A DNA stretch of 64,000 bases from NCBI RefSeq assembly GCF_003173755.1, contig NZ_CP029553.1:4240001-4304000 (forward strand), given 5' to 3'. Of this stretch, positions 28,161 through 37,356 are shown piece by piece. A program made the position numbers and the translations under genes. Numbering within the stretch: position 1 is the first letter of the stretch; each line of letters starts with the position of its first letter. The DNA is from Methylobacterium terrae (GTDB taxonomy: Bacteria; Pseudomonadota; Alphaproteobacteria; Rhizobiales; Beijerinckiaceae). The notes beneath the pieces were generated by a model. It had not been told where the DNA came from, made no database searches, and saw only the letters and a list, made by a program, of their open reading frames with translations.

Positions 28161-28985
28161 CTAGAGCCGGAAATCCTCGCCGAGGTAGAGCCGGCGCACG
28201 TCCTCGTTCGCCACGATCTCGTCGGGGGTGCCCTCGGTGAGGATGCGGCCCGAATGGACGATGTAGGCCCGGTCGATCAAGCCGAGCGTCTCGCGCACGT
28301 TGTGGTCGGTGATGAGCACGCCGATGCCGCGGCCCTTGAGGTGCATCACCAGTTCCTGGATGTCCCCGACCGCGATCGGGTCGATGCCCGCGAAGGGCTC
28401 GTCGAGCAGCATGAAGGACGGCGAGGAGGCGAGCGCGCGGGCGATCTCGCAGCGCCGCCGCTCGCCGCCCGAGAGCGCGATCGAGGGCGACTTGCGCAGG
28501 CGGGTGATGTTGAACTCGTCGAGGAGCGAGTCGAGCTTGCGCTCGCGGGCCTTGCGGTCGGGCTCGACCACCTCGAGCACCGCCCGGATGTTGTCCTCGA
28601 CGTTGAGGCCGCGGAAGATCGAGGCCTCCTGCGGCAGGTAGCCGATGCCGAGGCGCGCCCGCTGGTACATCGGCAGGCGGGTGATCTCCTGCCCGTCGAG
28701 GCTGATCGTGCCGCGATCGGCCGAGACGAGGCCGGTGATCATGTAGAAGATCGTGGTCTTGCCGGCCCCGTTCGGGCCCAGCAGGCCGACCGCCTCGCCG
28801 TTGCGCACGGTCAGGCCGGCATCGTGCACCACGGTGCGGGCGCCGTAGCTCTTCTTGAGGCCCGCCACCGCCAGGATGCCGGGCCCGCCGAAGCCGTCGG
28901 CGGCGCCGTCGCCCTCGAGGGCGAGGGCCGGCGGCGCCCGGCGCCCGCGGCCGAACAGGCGCCCGAGGCGCGAGGCGGCGGGCAT
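28161..28985 (-). CDS. lptB: lipopolysaccharide export ATPase LptB
   Basis: A 274-aa ABC ATPase of the LPS transport machine LptB2FGC. Motifs: GPNGAGKTT (Walker A), [15 protein letters not shown] (Q-loop region diagnostic of LptB), [31 protein letters not shown] and the switch His in [11 protein letters not shown]. It acts at the cytoplasmic face of the inner membrane. The N-terminal 40 residues are an Arg/Ala/Gly-rich extension; the ATG at 28985 is used, and a GTG at 29036 is also in frame. lptC, lptA and rpoN, its usual partners in this order, are not adjacent; rpoN lies 10 kb away on the other strand. Confidence 0.92.
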   Translation of the reverse strand: MPAASRLGRLFGRGRRAPPALALEGDGAADGFGGPGILAVAGLKKSYGARTVVHDAGLTVRNGEAVGLLGPNGAGKTTIFYMITGLVSADRGTISLDGQEITRLPMYQRARLGIGYLPQEASIFRGLNVEDNIRAVLEVVEPDRKARERKLDSLLDEFNITRLRKSPSIALSGGERRRCEIARALASSPSFMLLDEPFAGIDPIAVGDIQELVMHLKGRGIGVLITDHNVRETLGLIDRAYIVHSGRILTEGTPDEIVANEDVRRLYLGEDFRL

Positions 28986-29180
28986 CGCGTGCGGGATCGC
29001 GTGAGCGTGCAGCGGCAGGGCGGAAGGAGGGGTCACGGGCACTCTCGCGAAGGATGCCGGCGAAGGATGCCGGCGCCCCGCCGCGCCGGCCTTTCCGCCC
29101 CAGGCGGCCGTGCGGCGGGTGAACGGCGCCGGTTTAGCCGAAGCCGGGGCCTTGCCGCAACGCGCCCCGCGCGCCCGCGG

Positions 29181-29194
29181 GTGTTCTGGAACAC
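29181..29194. promoter_or_regulatory. short palindrome upstream of amidase gene
   Basis: GTGTTC-TG-GAACAC has perfect 6-bp arms and sits 54 bp before the amidase start, in the lptB/amidase divergent region (28986-29247). It is a candidate operator; no regulator gene is next to it. Confidence 0.3.
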
Positions 29195-29247
29195 GCAGCC
29201 GCACTGCGTTTACAAAGGCGCACGATCCCTCCCGCCCGGACGGCCCG

Positions 29248-30492
29248 ATGCTCTCGCTCCTCGACCTCTGCGCCCGAATCGATTCCGGCCGCCTGACGCC
29301 CGACGGGGCGGTCGGCCTCGTGCGCGCGGCGATCGCGGCGCGCGAGCCGGAGGTCGGTGCGCTCGTCTGCGTCGATCCCGCGCCGGCGGTCCCGGCGCGG
29401 GGGCCGCTCGCGGGCATCGCGGTCGGGATCAAGGACATCATCGACACCGCCGACCTGCCGACGCGGATGGGCTCCGCCCTCTACGAGACCTGGCGCCCGC
29501 GCGCCGACGCGCCGGTGGTGGCGCGGCTCAAGAGCCTCGGCGCGGTGCCGCTCGCCAAGACCACCACCACGCCCTTCGCCTTCCTCGACCCGACCGCGAC
29601 CCGCAATCCCAGCAATCCCGGCCACACGCCCGGCGGCTCCTCCGCCGGCTCGGCCGCCGCGGTGGCGGCCGGGATGCTGCCGCTCGCGCTCGGCACCCAG
29701 ACGGGGGGCTCGGTGATCCGCCCGGCGGCGTTCTGCGGCGTCGTCGGGGTCAAGCCGTCGTTCCGGCTGCTGCCGACGGTGGGGGTGAAGTGCTATTCCT
29801 GGGCCCTCGACACGCTCGGCCTGTTCGCGGCGAGCGTCGCGGACGCCGCCCACGCGCTGGCGCTGCTGGCCGACCGGCCGGCCATCGCGCGCGAGGGCGA
29901 TCCGGGCGCGCTCCGCATCGGGATCGTGCGCCAGGATTTCTGCGCCGCCCCCGACCCGGAGGCGGAGGCGGCGCTCGTCCGGGCGGCGGCGGCGGCCGAG
30001 CGGGCCGGCGCGAGCGTGCGCGACGTCGCCCTCCCGGACCGGTTCGGCGAGGCGTTCGCGGCGCACGGCACGATCCAGGACTACGAGGCGCGCCAGGCGC
30101 TGGCCTGGGAATACGCCAACCACCGGAACGCCCTGCCGCCGCGCCTGCGCGCCGCCCTCGACGCGGCGCAAGGGATCGAGACCGCGGCCTACGATTCGGC
30201 CCGCCGCACCGCCCACCACGCCCGCCGCGGCCTGAAGGACGTCTTCTCCGGGGACGGCCTCGACGTGATCCTGACCTACGCGGCTCCCGGCGCGGCGCCG
30301 TCGGGCCTCGACCAGACCGGGGATTCCCGCTTCAACCGGCTCTGGACCCTGATGGGCGTGCCCTGCGTCACCCTGCCGGTCGACCGCACCGGGGCCGGCC
30401 TGCCGGTCGGCGTCCAGGTGATCGCGCGGTTCGGCGACGACGGCCGGGCGCTGGCGGCGGCGGGGCTGATCGAACGGGCGCTGCGGGGCTAG
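29248..30492 (+). CDS. amidase signature family hydrolase
   Basis: A 414-aa amidase with the full Ser-cisSer-Lys set: Lys62 in [14 protein letters not shown], Ser131 in [15 protein letters not shown] and Ser155 in [16 protein letters not shown]. The family hydrolyses carboxamides or transfers ammonia (GatA relatives). Length and the ITA-lacking C-terminal [18 protein letters not shown] fit a stand-alone metabolic amidase rather than GatA. No GatB/GatC genes are nearby. It is divergent from lptB and its stop is 7 bp from the convergent GGDEF-EAL gene. The substrate is unknown. Confidence 0.9.
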   Translation: MLSLLDLCARIDSGRLTPDGAVGLVRAAIAAREPEVGALVCVDPAPAVPARGPLAGIAVGIKDIIDTADLPTRMGSALYETWRPRADAPVVARLKSLGAVPLAKTTTTPFAFLDPTATRNPSNPGHTPGGSSAGSAAAVAAGMLPLALGTQTGGSVIRPAAFCGVVGVKPSFRLLPTVGVKCYSWALDTLGLFAASVADAAHALALLADRPAIAREGDPGALRIGIVRQDFCAAPDPEAEAALVRAAAAAERAGASVRDVALPDRFGEAFAAHGTIQDYEARQALAWEYANHRNALPPRLRAALDAAQGIETAAYDSARRTAHHARRGLKDVFSGDGLDVILTYAAPGAAPSGLDQTGDSRFNRLWTLMGVPCVTLPVDRTGAGLPVGVQVIARFGDDGRALAAAGLIERALRG

Positions 30493-30499
30493 ACCGCGT

Positions 30500-33286
30500 T
30501 CAGGCAGCCTCGGGGCGGCGGCTCCCCACCGCCTCCAGCTTCCCCACCGGGCAGGGCCGGCCGAACAGGTAGCCCTGCAACTCGTCGCAGCCGAAGGCGC
30601 GCAGGAGCGCGGCCTGGGCCTCGGTCTCGACGCCCTCCGCCAGCACGATCATGCCGAGCGCCTTGCCGAGGCCGACGGTGGCGCGGACGATCTCGCTGCC
30701 GGCCTCTTGGCTGGCCTGTCGGCTGGCCTGTTGGCCATCCTCCTGGCCATCCTCCTGGCCGACCGCCTGGCCGACCGCCTGGCCGAGGCTCGCCACGAAG
30801 CAGCGGTCGATCTTGATCTTGTCGAAGGGGAAGCGGCGCAGGTAGCTCAGGGACGAGTAGCCGGTGCCGAAATCGTCCATCGCGGTGCTGACGCCGAGCG
30901 CGCGCAGGCGATGCAGGATCGCCAGCGTGGCCTCGTCGTCCTGGAGCAGCACCGATTCGGTGATCTCGAGCTCGAGCCGCCGGGGCGGCAGGCCGCTCGC
31001 CGCGAGCGCCCCCGCCACCTCCTCGACGAGGGCGTCGCCGACGAACTGCGCCGGCGAGAGGTTCACCGCGACCGTGATCCCGTCCGGCCAGGCGGCGGCG
31101 TCGGCGCAGGCCCGGCCGAGCGCCCAGGCGCCGAGCTGGCGGATCTGCCCGGTCGCCTCGGCGATCGGGATGAACTCGGCCGGGCTGACGAAGCCCTCGC
31201 GCGGGTGGCGCCAGCGCAGCAGCGCCTCGTAGGCCCGCACCCCCGCGCCGTCGGCGGCGACGATCGGCTGGTAGTGCAGCTCGAGCTGCCCCGCCGCGAG
31301 GGCGCCGCGCAGGTCGGCGCCGAGCTGCCGGCGCCGCTGCAGGTCGGCGTCCATCGCCGGGTCGAAGAGGCACCAGCCGTTCCGCCCCGAGGCCTTGGCC
31401 TGGTAGAGCGCGACGTCGGCCCGGCGCAGGAGCTCCGCGGTCGTGGCGTCGGGGCCGTCCGTCGTCGCGAGCCCGACCGAGGTGCCGATGCCGACCTCGT
31501 GACCCTGGACCTCGAACGGCAGCCGCAGGAGCCGCACGACGTGCTCGGCGAGCGCGGCGACGCCGGCCGGATGCGCGGGGGCGCAGCGCATGATCGCGAA
31601 CTCGTCGCCGCCGAGCCGCCCGACGAGGGCGGTGGTGCCGACCGCCTCCCGCAGGCGCCGCGCCACGAGGCGCAGCAACTCGTCGCCGACCGGGTGGCCG
31701 TAGGTGTCGTTGACGTCCTTGAAGCCGTCGAGGTCGAGGCAGAGCACGCTCACCGCCTCGTCGCCCTCGCGCCCCGCCAGCGCCGCGTCGAGGCGCTCCT
31801 GGAGCTGGGCGCGGTTCGGCAGGCCGGTCAGGCCGTCATGGCCGGCCATGTGGGCGATGCGCGCCTCGCTGCGGCGGCGCTCGGTCACGTCCTCGTGGGT
31901 GCAGATCCAGCCGCCGCCCGGGATCGGCACGTGCACCACCGCGATGGCGCGTCCGTCGGCGAGGTCGCAGGTGAAGCTCGCCGGGGCGCGCCCGGCGGCG
32001 ATGCGGGTGCAGGCCGCCACCAGCATGTCCGCCCGGGTCCCGTCCGCGCCCAGATGGGCGAGCAGCGCGGCGACCGGGGTGCCCCGGCGGCGCAGGGGAT
32101 CCGGCACCGCGTGCATCTGCGCGTAGCGCGCGTTCATCACGATCAGCCGGTCGTCGCCGTCGAACAGGCACAGGCCCTGGGTCATGTGGTCGAGGGCGGT
32201 GCCGAACTGGGCGTGCTGGGCGCTCAGTTCCCGCTCGCCCCGCTCCCGCGCCTCGGCCGCGGCCCGGGCGGCCTCGGCCTCGGCGAGCCGGGCCAGGGCC
32301 CGGGCCTGGCGCAGGGCGAGGAGGACCAGCCCGGCGAGGCCGAGATCGAGGAGCAGCGCGGCCGCGCCGATGAGCCACGCCTGCTGGCGCCAGGCGGCGA
32401 GGCTCGCCTCGGCGGTGCGGCTGACGCTGACGATCAGGGGATAGCGCGCGAGCGCCCGGGTGCCGACGATCCGGTCGTACCCGTCGATCGGGCTGACGGT
32501 CCGGATCACCCCGCCGGCCGGCTGGGTGAGGGCGATCCGCAGGGCCGCGGCGCTCGCGAAGGCCTGCCCGACGCTGCCGTCGCGCCGGGGATGGCGGACG
32601 AGGAGCGTGCCGTCGTCCCGGAAGATCGAGACCACGTAGTCGGGGGCCGGCGCGATCGCCGCGTAGAGCCGCTCGAAGTAGCCGAGCTCGACCGCGCCGA
32701 GCACCAGGCCCAGGAAGGCGCCGTCCGGCGCGCGCACCTTGCGGGCGATGTAGATCGTCCAGGCGCCGTCGCCGCGGTTCCGCACCGGCTGGCCGATGTA
32801 GCGCTCGAGGGCGGCATCGGCCGCCAGGGCCTTGAAGTAGTCCCGGTCGGCGATGTTGACCGTCGGGATCGGCCAGTAGCGGCTGAAGTTCAGGAGGGCG
32901 CCGTTCCGGTCGATCACCGTGACGGCGTTCAGCTGCGGCAGGGCGGCGATCCGCGTCTTCAGCGCCTCGTGCAGCGCGGGCCTGCCGGCGAGCGCGGCGT
33001 AATCCGCCTCGCGGGCGATCCCGGCGCTGCGGAACTCGCCGATCACCGTGTCCTGGACCAGCTCGATCGCCTGCAGCGCCCGGTCGGCCTGGTCGGCGAG
33101 CACGGTCGACAGCCCGACGAGGCCGCGCTCGATCTCCGCGACCGCGTGGGCGTGCAGGCCGTGCACGAGCAGCCCGGCGCCGATCGCGATCGACGCCGCC
33201 AGGAGGCCGGCGGACACGGCGATCGCCCGGAAGGAGCGGCCGCGCGGGGGCGCGCACGGCTGGGAGATCTTGGTCGTCGGGCTCAC
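30500..33286 (-). CDS. membrane GGDEF-EAL protein with Cache and PAS-type sensors
   Basis: A 928-aa cyclic-di-GMP turnover protein. From the GTG at 33286: TM1 near residues 20-42, a periplasmic dCache-like sensor (AVTVIDRNG, NIADRDYFKAL, WTIYIARKV, GYDRIVGTRAL), TM2 near 285-310, a coiled linker, a PAS-like domain (MTQGLCLFDGDDRLIVMN), GGDEF domain with intact RLGGDEFAI near 555, and EAL domain with intact YEALLRW near 680, DDFGTGYSSL and AEGVET. Both catalytic motifs look functional. The EAL domain carries a repeat-derived insert of 28 residues (about 833-860). An in-frame start at 33520 is open, but the GTG with GAGAG upstream places TM1 normally. Confidence 0.9.
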   Translation of the reverse strand: MSPTTKISQPCAPPRGRSFRAIAVSAGLLAASIAIGAGLLVHGLHAHAVAEIERGLVGLSTVLADQADRALQAIELVQDTVIGEFRSAGIAREADYAALAGRPALHEALKTRIAALPQLNAVTVIDRNGALLNFSRYWPIPTVNIADRDYFKALAADAALERYIGQPVRNRGDGAWTIYIARKVRAPDGAFLGLVLGAVELGYFERLYAAIAPAPDYVVSIFRDDGTLLVRHPRRDGSVGQAFASAAALRIALTQPAGGVIRTVSPIDGYDRIVGTRALARYPLIVSVSRTAEASLAAWRQQAWLIGAAALLLDLGLAGLVLLALRQARALARLAEAEAARAAAEARERGERELSAQHAQFGTALDHMTQGLCLFDGDDRLIVMNARYAQMHAVPDPLRRRGTPVAALLAHLGADGTRADMLVAACTRIAAGRAPASFTCDLADGRAIAVVHVPIPGGGWICTHEDVTERRRSEARIAHMAGHDGLTGLPNRAQLQERLDAALAGREGDEAVSVLCLDLDGFKDVNDTYGHPVGDELLRLVARRLREAVGTTALVGRLGGDEFAIMRCAPAHPAGVAALAEHVVRLLRLPFEVQGHEVGIGTSVGLATTDGPDATTAELLRRADVALYQAKASGRNGWCLFDPAMDADLQRRRQLGADLRGALAAGQLELHYQPIVAADGAGVRAYEALLRWRHPREGFVSPAEFIPIAEATGQIRQLGAWALGRACADAAAWPDGITVAVNLSPAQFVGDALVEEVAGALAASGLPPRRLELEITESVLLQDDEATLAILHRLRALGVSTAMDDFGTGYSSLSYLRRFPFDKIKIDRCFVASLGQAVGQAVGQEDGQEDGQQASRQASQEAGSEIVRATVGLGKALGMIVLAEGVETEAQAALLRAFGCDELQGYLFGRPCPVGKLEAVGSRRPEAA
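30707..30790. repeat. 12-bp minisatellite, seven units, inside the EAL domain
   Basis: Seven head-to-tail 12-mers built on TTGGCTGGCCTG, CTGGCCATCCTC and CTGGCCGACCGC, with neighbouring units nearly identical in pairs. On the coding (minus) strand they give four-residue units QAVG, QAVG, QEDG, QEDG, QQAS, RQAS. They replace the short loop between the IKIDR strand and the next helix of the EAL barrel. Confidence 0.9.
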
Positions 33287-33749
33287 AGCTCTCGTCTGGT
33301 CGATGCGAACACGGAATTCGACCGTACCTGCGCCACGAGGCTTAAGAAGCGATGAACTCGCCGGCCCGTCCGCCGCTTCTCGCGAGCATGTCCCCAATAT
33401 AGGGGCCGGCGCCGATGTCGAGGGTTGCGGAAACTCTACCGGACCGCTCGCCCCGGACGGCGCAGGCACGGAGTCGTCGGATGGTTTGATGCGGGCGAAT
33501 ACAGTGCGGTGGGGTCTCACGCCGCGGTTTCATCGGCGCCGAGGGCGGCGCATGCCAGACCTCGGTCCCGCTCCCGGAAGACTCGGGCCGGCCGGGTTAC
33601 ACGCCCGCCGCGCTGGATCCGCGATCGCCGATGTCCGGGCGCCCGAGGGAAACCTTCCGAGGCCCGGCATTGCTGACGATCGTCTTGGGCGCGATCGATT
33701 ACGCCACGATCAGCGCGGCGGGCCCGCCACGAGGAGCGGCGGCAGCGGC
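33287..33749. other. 463-bp intergenic region before GGDEF-EAL gene
   Basis: No independent gene is visible. The left part is open in frame with the GGDEF-EAL gene but codes for a Pro/Ser-rich stretch without domain character. No hairpin, tRNA or clear promoter was recognised. Confidence 0.45.
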
Positions 33750-35051
33750 TCACAACCCTCCGTCGCGCAGCCGGTACCAGGCGACCACCGCCGAGGCGTA
33801 GAGGCGGTGCAGCCCGTGCAGCGGCAGCGGGGTGATCGGGGTCGGCGCGATCGGCAGCGCGTCGGCGTCGCCGTCCGCCAGGTAGGCGGCGATCGCCTGG
33901 CCCATCCGGGTCTGGAGGCCGACGCCGCGGCCCTGGCAGCCGATGTCGATGAGGAGGCCGGGCTCGGGCGCGTGCAGGTGGGGCAGGTAGTCCCGGGTGA
34001 CCGCGACCCGCCCGCACCAGCGATGGTCGAAGCCGATGCCGGCGAGCTGCGGAAACAGCTTCGGGACGATCCGCTCCAGGTGCGCCCAGTCCGCCGCCCC
34101 CTTCGGCTCCCGGAACGGCCCGCGCCCGCCGAGCAGCAGCCGGCCGGTATGGTCGAGGCGGAAATAGAGCAGGAGCTTGCGGGTGTCGGAGGAGACCTGG
34201 CCCTCCGGCAGGACGCTGCGGCGCAGGTTGTCGGAGAGCGGCGTCGTGGCGACCTGGAAGGAGTTGGCGGCGATGATGGTCTGCCGCAGCTTCGGCCACA
34301 GGTCGCCCGAGTAGCCGTTGGTGCACAGCACCACCCGTTCGGTCGTCAGGGCCGGGCCGGCGGCGGTCCGCACCGTCCAGGTCTCGCCCTGCGTGGTGTT
34401 CCCTTGCCGCGACAGGCCGGTCACCGGGCTGTCGGTGTGGATCTGGGCGCCGGCCGCGAGCGCGGCCCGCGCGAGGCCGCGGGCGTAGGAGAGCGGCTGC
34501 ACCGCGCCGCCGCGCCCGTCGAGCCAGCCGCCGAGATAGCGCTCGGAGCCGATCAGCCGTCCGGCCTCGGCCTTGTCGAGGAGCCTGGTCGGGGCGCCGC
34601 GCTTCGCCCATTGCTCCGCCCGGCGCTCGGCCTGGACCAGCCCCTCGGCGGTGTGGGCGCCCTGGATCCAGCCGGTGCGGGTGTGGGGCACGTCCATGCG
34701 GTGCCTGCCGATGAGGTCGAACACCGCGTCGGCGGTGCCGGCCCCGAAGGCGGCGAGGCGCTCGCCGCGCTCCGGCCCGAACATCCGCACGAGCTCGTCG
34801 GGATCGTGCTTGAGGCCCGGGATCACCTGGCCGCCGTTGCGGCCCGAGCCGCCGAAGCCGATCTCGCGCGCCTCGAGCAGCACCGGCTTCAGGCCTCGTT
34901 CCGCGAGGTGGAGCGCCGTCGACAGGCCGCAGAAGCCGCCGCCGATCACCACCACGTCGGCCCGGCCGGATTCGGTCAGCGGCGCGGTCGCCGGCGGGGC
35001 CGAGGCGGTCGTCGCCCAGAGGGCGGGCCCGAGGGGGAAGGGTTCGGTCAT
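33750..35051 (-). CDS. FAD-dependent oxidoreductase, DAO/PuuB-like
   Basis: A 433-aa flavoenzyme of the D-amino-acid/amine oxidase family. The Rossmann motif VVVIGGGFCGLSTALHLAERG lies near residue 33, then LLEAREIGFGGSGRNGGQVIPGLK, the PuuB/glycine-oxidase-like FAD segment, and a C-terminal GCQGRGVGLQTRMGQAIA. It should oxidise an amine or amino acid, with H2O2 as by-product, in the cytoplasm. It follows the ABC importer genes with a 13-bp gap and ends the operon, so it probably oxidises what the importer brings in. gamma-Glutamylputrescine oxidase is a possible analogue, but no Puu ligase is present. Confidence 0.88.
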   Translation of the reverse strand: MTEPFPLGPALWATTASAPPATAPLTESGRADVVVIGGGFCGLSTALHLAERGLKPVLLEAREIGFGGSGRNGGQVIPGLKHDPDELVRMFGPERGERLAAFGAGTADAVFDLIGRHRMDVPHTRTGWIQGAHTAEGLVQAERRAEQWAKRGAPTRLLDKAEAGRLIGSERYLGGWLDGRGGAVQPLSYARGLARAALAAGAQIHTDSPVTGLSRQGNTTQGETWTVRTAAGPALTTERVVLCTNGYSGDLWPKLRQTIIAANSFQVATTPLSDNLRRSVLPEGQVSSDTRKLLLYFRLDHTGRLLLGGRGPFREPKGAADWAHLERIVPKLFPQLAGIGFDHRWCGRVAVTRDYLPHLHAPEPGLLIDIGCQGRGVGLQTRMGQAIAAYLADGDADALPIAPTPITPLPLHGLHRLYASAVVAWYRLRDGGL

Positions 35052-35064
35052 CCGGTACGCCTCG

Positions 35065-35796
35065 TCACAACGGGTTCAGCACGCGCCGCAGGAAGTCCTG
35101 GGTGCGGGGCTGCTGGGGCCGGCCCAGCACCTCGCGGGCGGGGCCCTCCTCGACGATCACGCCGCCGTCGAGGAACAGCACCCGGTCGGCGACCTCGCGG
35201 GCAAAGCTCATCTCGTGGGTGACGACCACCATGGTCATCCCCTCCTCGGCGAGGCCTCGCATCGTGCCCAGCACCTCGCCGACGAGCTCCGGGTCGAGGG
35301 CCGAGGTCGGCTCGTCGAACAGGATCGCGTCGGGGCGCATGGCGAGCGCCCGGGCGATGGCGACCCGCTGCTGCTGGCCGCCGGAGAGTTTCGGCGGATA
35401 CGCCTCCTCCTTGCCGGACAGGCCGACCCGGACGAGCAGCGCCCGGCCGCGCTCGGTCGCCTCCCGGCGGTCCTCGCCCTTCACGTAGATCGGCCCCTCG
35501 ATGACGTTCTCGAGCGCCGTACGGTGCGGGAACAGGTTGAAGCGCTGGAACACCATCGAGACCTGGACCCGGACGGCGCGGATCGAGCGGTCGGACCGGT
35601 CGACCTTGCGGCCATTCACGGTGATCGTGCCGGAATCGTAGGATTCGAGCCCGTTGATGCAACGCAAGACCGTCGACTTGCCCGAGCCCGACGGCCCGAT
35701 GATGCAGACCACCTCGCCCTTCGAGACCCGGGCGGTGATGCCCTTGAGGACCGGCAGCGCGCCGTAGGACTTGCGGACGTCGGTGAGCGCGATCAT
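35065..35796 (-). CDS. polar amino acid-type ABC transporter ATPase (GlnQ-like)
   Basis: A 243-aa ABC ATPase with GPSGSGKST (Walker A near residue 35), [16 protein letters not shown] (Q-loop, typical of the GlnQ/HisP group), [34 protein letters not shown] and [15 protein letters not shown]. It energises import by the permease encoded just upstream, with which it overlaps by 4 bp. The full set of catalytic motifs is present. Confidence 0.94.
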   Translation of the reverse strand: MIALTDVRKSYGALPVLKGITARVSKGEVVCIIGPSGSGKSTVLRCINGLESYDSGTITVNGRKVDRSDRSIRAVRVQVSMVFQRFNLFPHRTALENVIEGPIYVKGEDRREATERGRALLVRVGLSGKEEAYPPKLSGGQQQRVAIARALAMRPDAILFDEPTSALDPELVGEVLGTMRGLAEEGMTMVVVTHEMSFAREVADRVLFLDGGVIVEEGPAREVLGRPQQPRTQDFLRRVLNPL

Positions 35797-36446
35797 CGCC
35801 GGCCGGCCTGCTTCTCGAAGTGGCGCACGATCAGGATCAGCGGCAGGCTCAGGGTGAGGTACATCAGCGCCACCAGCGTGAACACGCTGGTGTTCTTGAA
35901 CGTCGCCGAGGCGATGAGCTTGCCCTGGAGCGCCAGCTCGGCCACCGTGATGGTCGAGGCCTGCGACGAATCCTTCAGCATCATGATCATCACGTTGCCG
36001 AAGGGCGGCAGCGCGGTGCGGAAGGCCTGCGGCAGCAGCACCCGCCGCATGGTCAGCCCCCAGCCCATGCCGATGGTCTGCGCCGCCTCGACCTGACCCT
36101 TGTCGATCGCCTCGATGGCGGCGCGGAAATTCTCGGCCTGGTAGGCCGAGTAGGCGAGGCCCAAGCCCAGCACGCCCGCCTGCACCGCCGAGAGCGACAG
36201 GCCGTAATCCGGCAGCACGAAGTAGATGTAGAACAGCTGCACGATGATCGGGATGCCCCGGATCACGTTGACGAAGGTCGCGGCGAAGAACGACAGGGCG
36301 CGTACCCCCGAGACCCGCATCATCGCCCAGACGAGGCCGAGCGCCGTCGAGACCACGAGCGAGCCCGCCGTGATCAGGATCGTCAGCCACACGCCCTGGA
36401 GCAGGATGGGGACGAACTCGCGGGCGTCGGCGAGAAAGCTGTCCAT
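35793..36446 (-). CDS. polar amino acid-type ABC transporter permease
   Basis: A 217-aa HisM/GlnP-type permease with about five TM helices. Family marks: [16 protein letters not shown] at the N-terminus, [48 protein letters not shown] (the EAA coupling loop), and [18 protein letters not shown]. Only one permease gene is present, so it presumably forms a homodimer. It is coupled to the ATPase gene by an ATGA overlap and starts 16 bp after the binding-protein gene. Confidence 0.93.
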   Translation of the reverse strand: MDSFLADAREFVPILLQGVWLTILITAGSLVVSTALGLVWAMMRVSGVRALSFFAATFVNVIRGIPIIVQLFYIYFVLPDYGLSLSAVQAGVLGLGLAYSAYQAENFRAAIEAIDKGQVEAAQTIGMGWGLTMRRVLLPQAFRTALPPFGNVMIMMLKDSSQASTITVAELALQGKLIASATFKNTSVFTLVALMYLTLSLPLILIVRHFEKQAGRR

Positions 36447-36462
36447 GGCAGGCCGCGTCCGA

Positions 36463-37245
36463 TCAGGACGGATTCACCGACGGCTGCAGGCCCCACTTCT
36501 CCAGGATACGCGCGAGCTCGCCGTTCTCCTTGATCTTGGAGAGCCCCGCATTGATCTTGGCGAGCAAAGCCGCGTCGTCCTTGCGCACGCCGATGCCGAC
36601 CGAGCCGACGACCACCGGCTTGTACGAGCCGACGAGGTGGGCGTTGGGGAAGTTGCCGCTCTTGAGGTTGTAGGCGATGATCGGCGCGTCGGCGAAGACC
36701 GCCTTGACCCGGCCGGCATTCACGTCCCGCAGCATGTCCGGGAAGGTGTCGTAGACCTTCACGTCGGAGAACTGGCCCGACTTCTTCAGCGCGTCGACGA
36801 AGGCGGTGCCGACCTGGGCGCCGACCGTCTCGCCCTTCAGGTCGGCGAAGGCGGTGTAGGCCTTGGTGTCGGCCTTCGGGACCACCAGCCCCTCGCCGTA
36901 GGTGTAGACCGGCGCGGAGAACGCGATCACCTCCTGGCGCGGGGGCGTGATGAACATCGCGGCCGAGATCGCGTCGATCTTCTTGGCGGTGAGCGCCGCG
37001 ATCAGGGTCGAGAACTGGAACGGCTCGATCTGCACCGAGAATCCGGCCTGCTTGCCGATCGCCGAGATCACGTCCACCATCACGCCCTGGATGGTGTTGG
37101 TCTTGGTGTCGAGGAAGGTGAAGGGCACGCCCGTCGGCGTCGAGCCGACCCGGACTGTCTCCTGCGCCAGGGCGGGCCGGGCGAGGGCGGTGCCCGCGAG
37201 CAGCATCAGCGCCGCGCCCGCCGCCTGAATCAGACGCCTCGTCAT
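36463..37245 (-). CDS. periplasmic amino acid-type substrate-binding protein
   Basis: A 260-aa SBP_bac_3 protein. Signal peptide LIQAAGAALMLLAGTALARPALAQ is followed by VRVGSTPTGVPFTFLDTKTN, GVMVDVISAIGKQAGF and a second-lobe LKGETVGAQVGTAFVD, the common pattern of glutamine/lysine-binding relatives. It collects a polar amino acid or amine in the periplasm. It is the first gene of the minus-strand importer-oxidase operon and is divergent from the XRE-cupin regulator, with two matching palindromes between them. Confidence 0.92.
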   Translation of the reverse strand: MTRRLIQAAGAALMLLAGTALARPALAQETVRVGSTPTGVPFTFLDTKTNTIQGVMVDVISAIGKQAGFSVQIEPFQFSTLIAALTAKKIDAISAAMFITPPRQEVIAFSAPVYTYGEGLVVPKADTKAYTAFADLKGETVGAQVGTAFVDALKKSGQFSDVKVYDTFPDMLRDVNAGRVKAVFADAPIIAYNLKSGNFPNAHLVGSYKPVVVGSVGIGVRKDDAALLAKINAGLSKIKENGELARILEKWGLQPSVNPS

Positions 37246-37290
37246 CCCGCTCCCCTCCCGACGATGGACGGCTCTTCACGCCGCCTCGAA

Positions 37291-37306
37291 TTTCATTGAC
37301 ATGAAC
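37291..37306. promoter_or_regulatory. candidate XRE-cupin operator, site 1
   Basis: TTTCATTGACATGAAC resembles site 2 (TTTCATGCACATGAAA, 37341-37356) in 13 of 16 positions and sits 50 bp away centre to centre, about five helical turns. It lies 45 bp upstream of the binding-protein start, where it could block or assist the importer promoter. Confidence 0.6.
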
Positions 37307-37340
37307 ATCAGGCCATATTTCGCTGCCTCACGCAATCCGA

Positions 37341-37356
37341 TTTCATGCACATGAAA
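37341..37356. promoter_or_regulatory. candidate XRE-cupin operator, site 2, covering the regulator start codon
   Basis: TTTCATG-CA-CATGAAA is a perfect 7-bp inverted repeat. The two possible ATG starts of the regulator (37345 and 37351) both lie inside it, so binding here would directly block expression of the regulator (autoregulation). Confidence 0.65.

Noticed and set aside
27447..30572. Frame of more than 1000 codons across phospholipase-D, lptB and amidase genes
   Set aside because: It crosses three unrelated well-supported genes on both strands and shows no domain; it stays open because of GC-biased third positions.
30707..30790. Repeat considered as an assembly artefact causing a frame break
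   Set aside because: The frame stays open through all seven units and resumes into the correct EAL sequence (AEGVET), so it is compatible with a real insertion.
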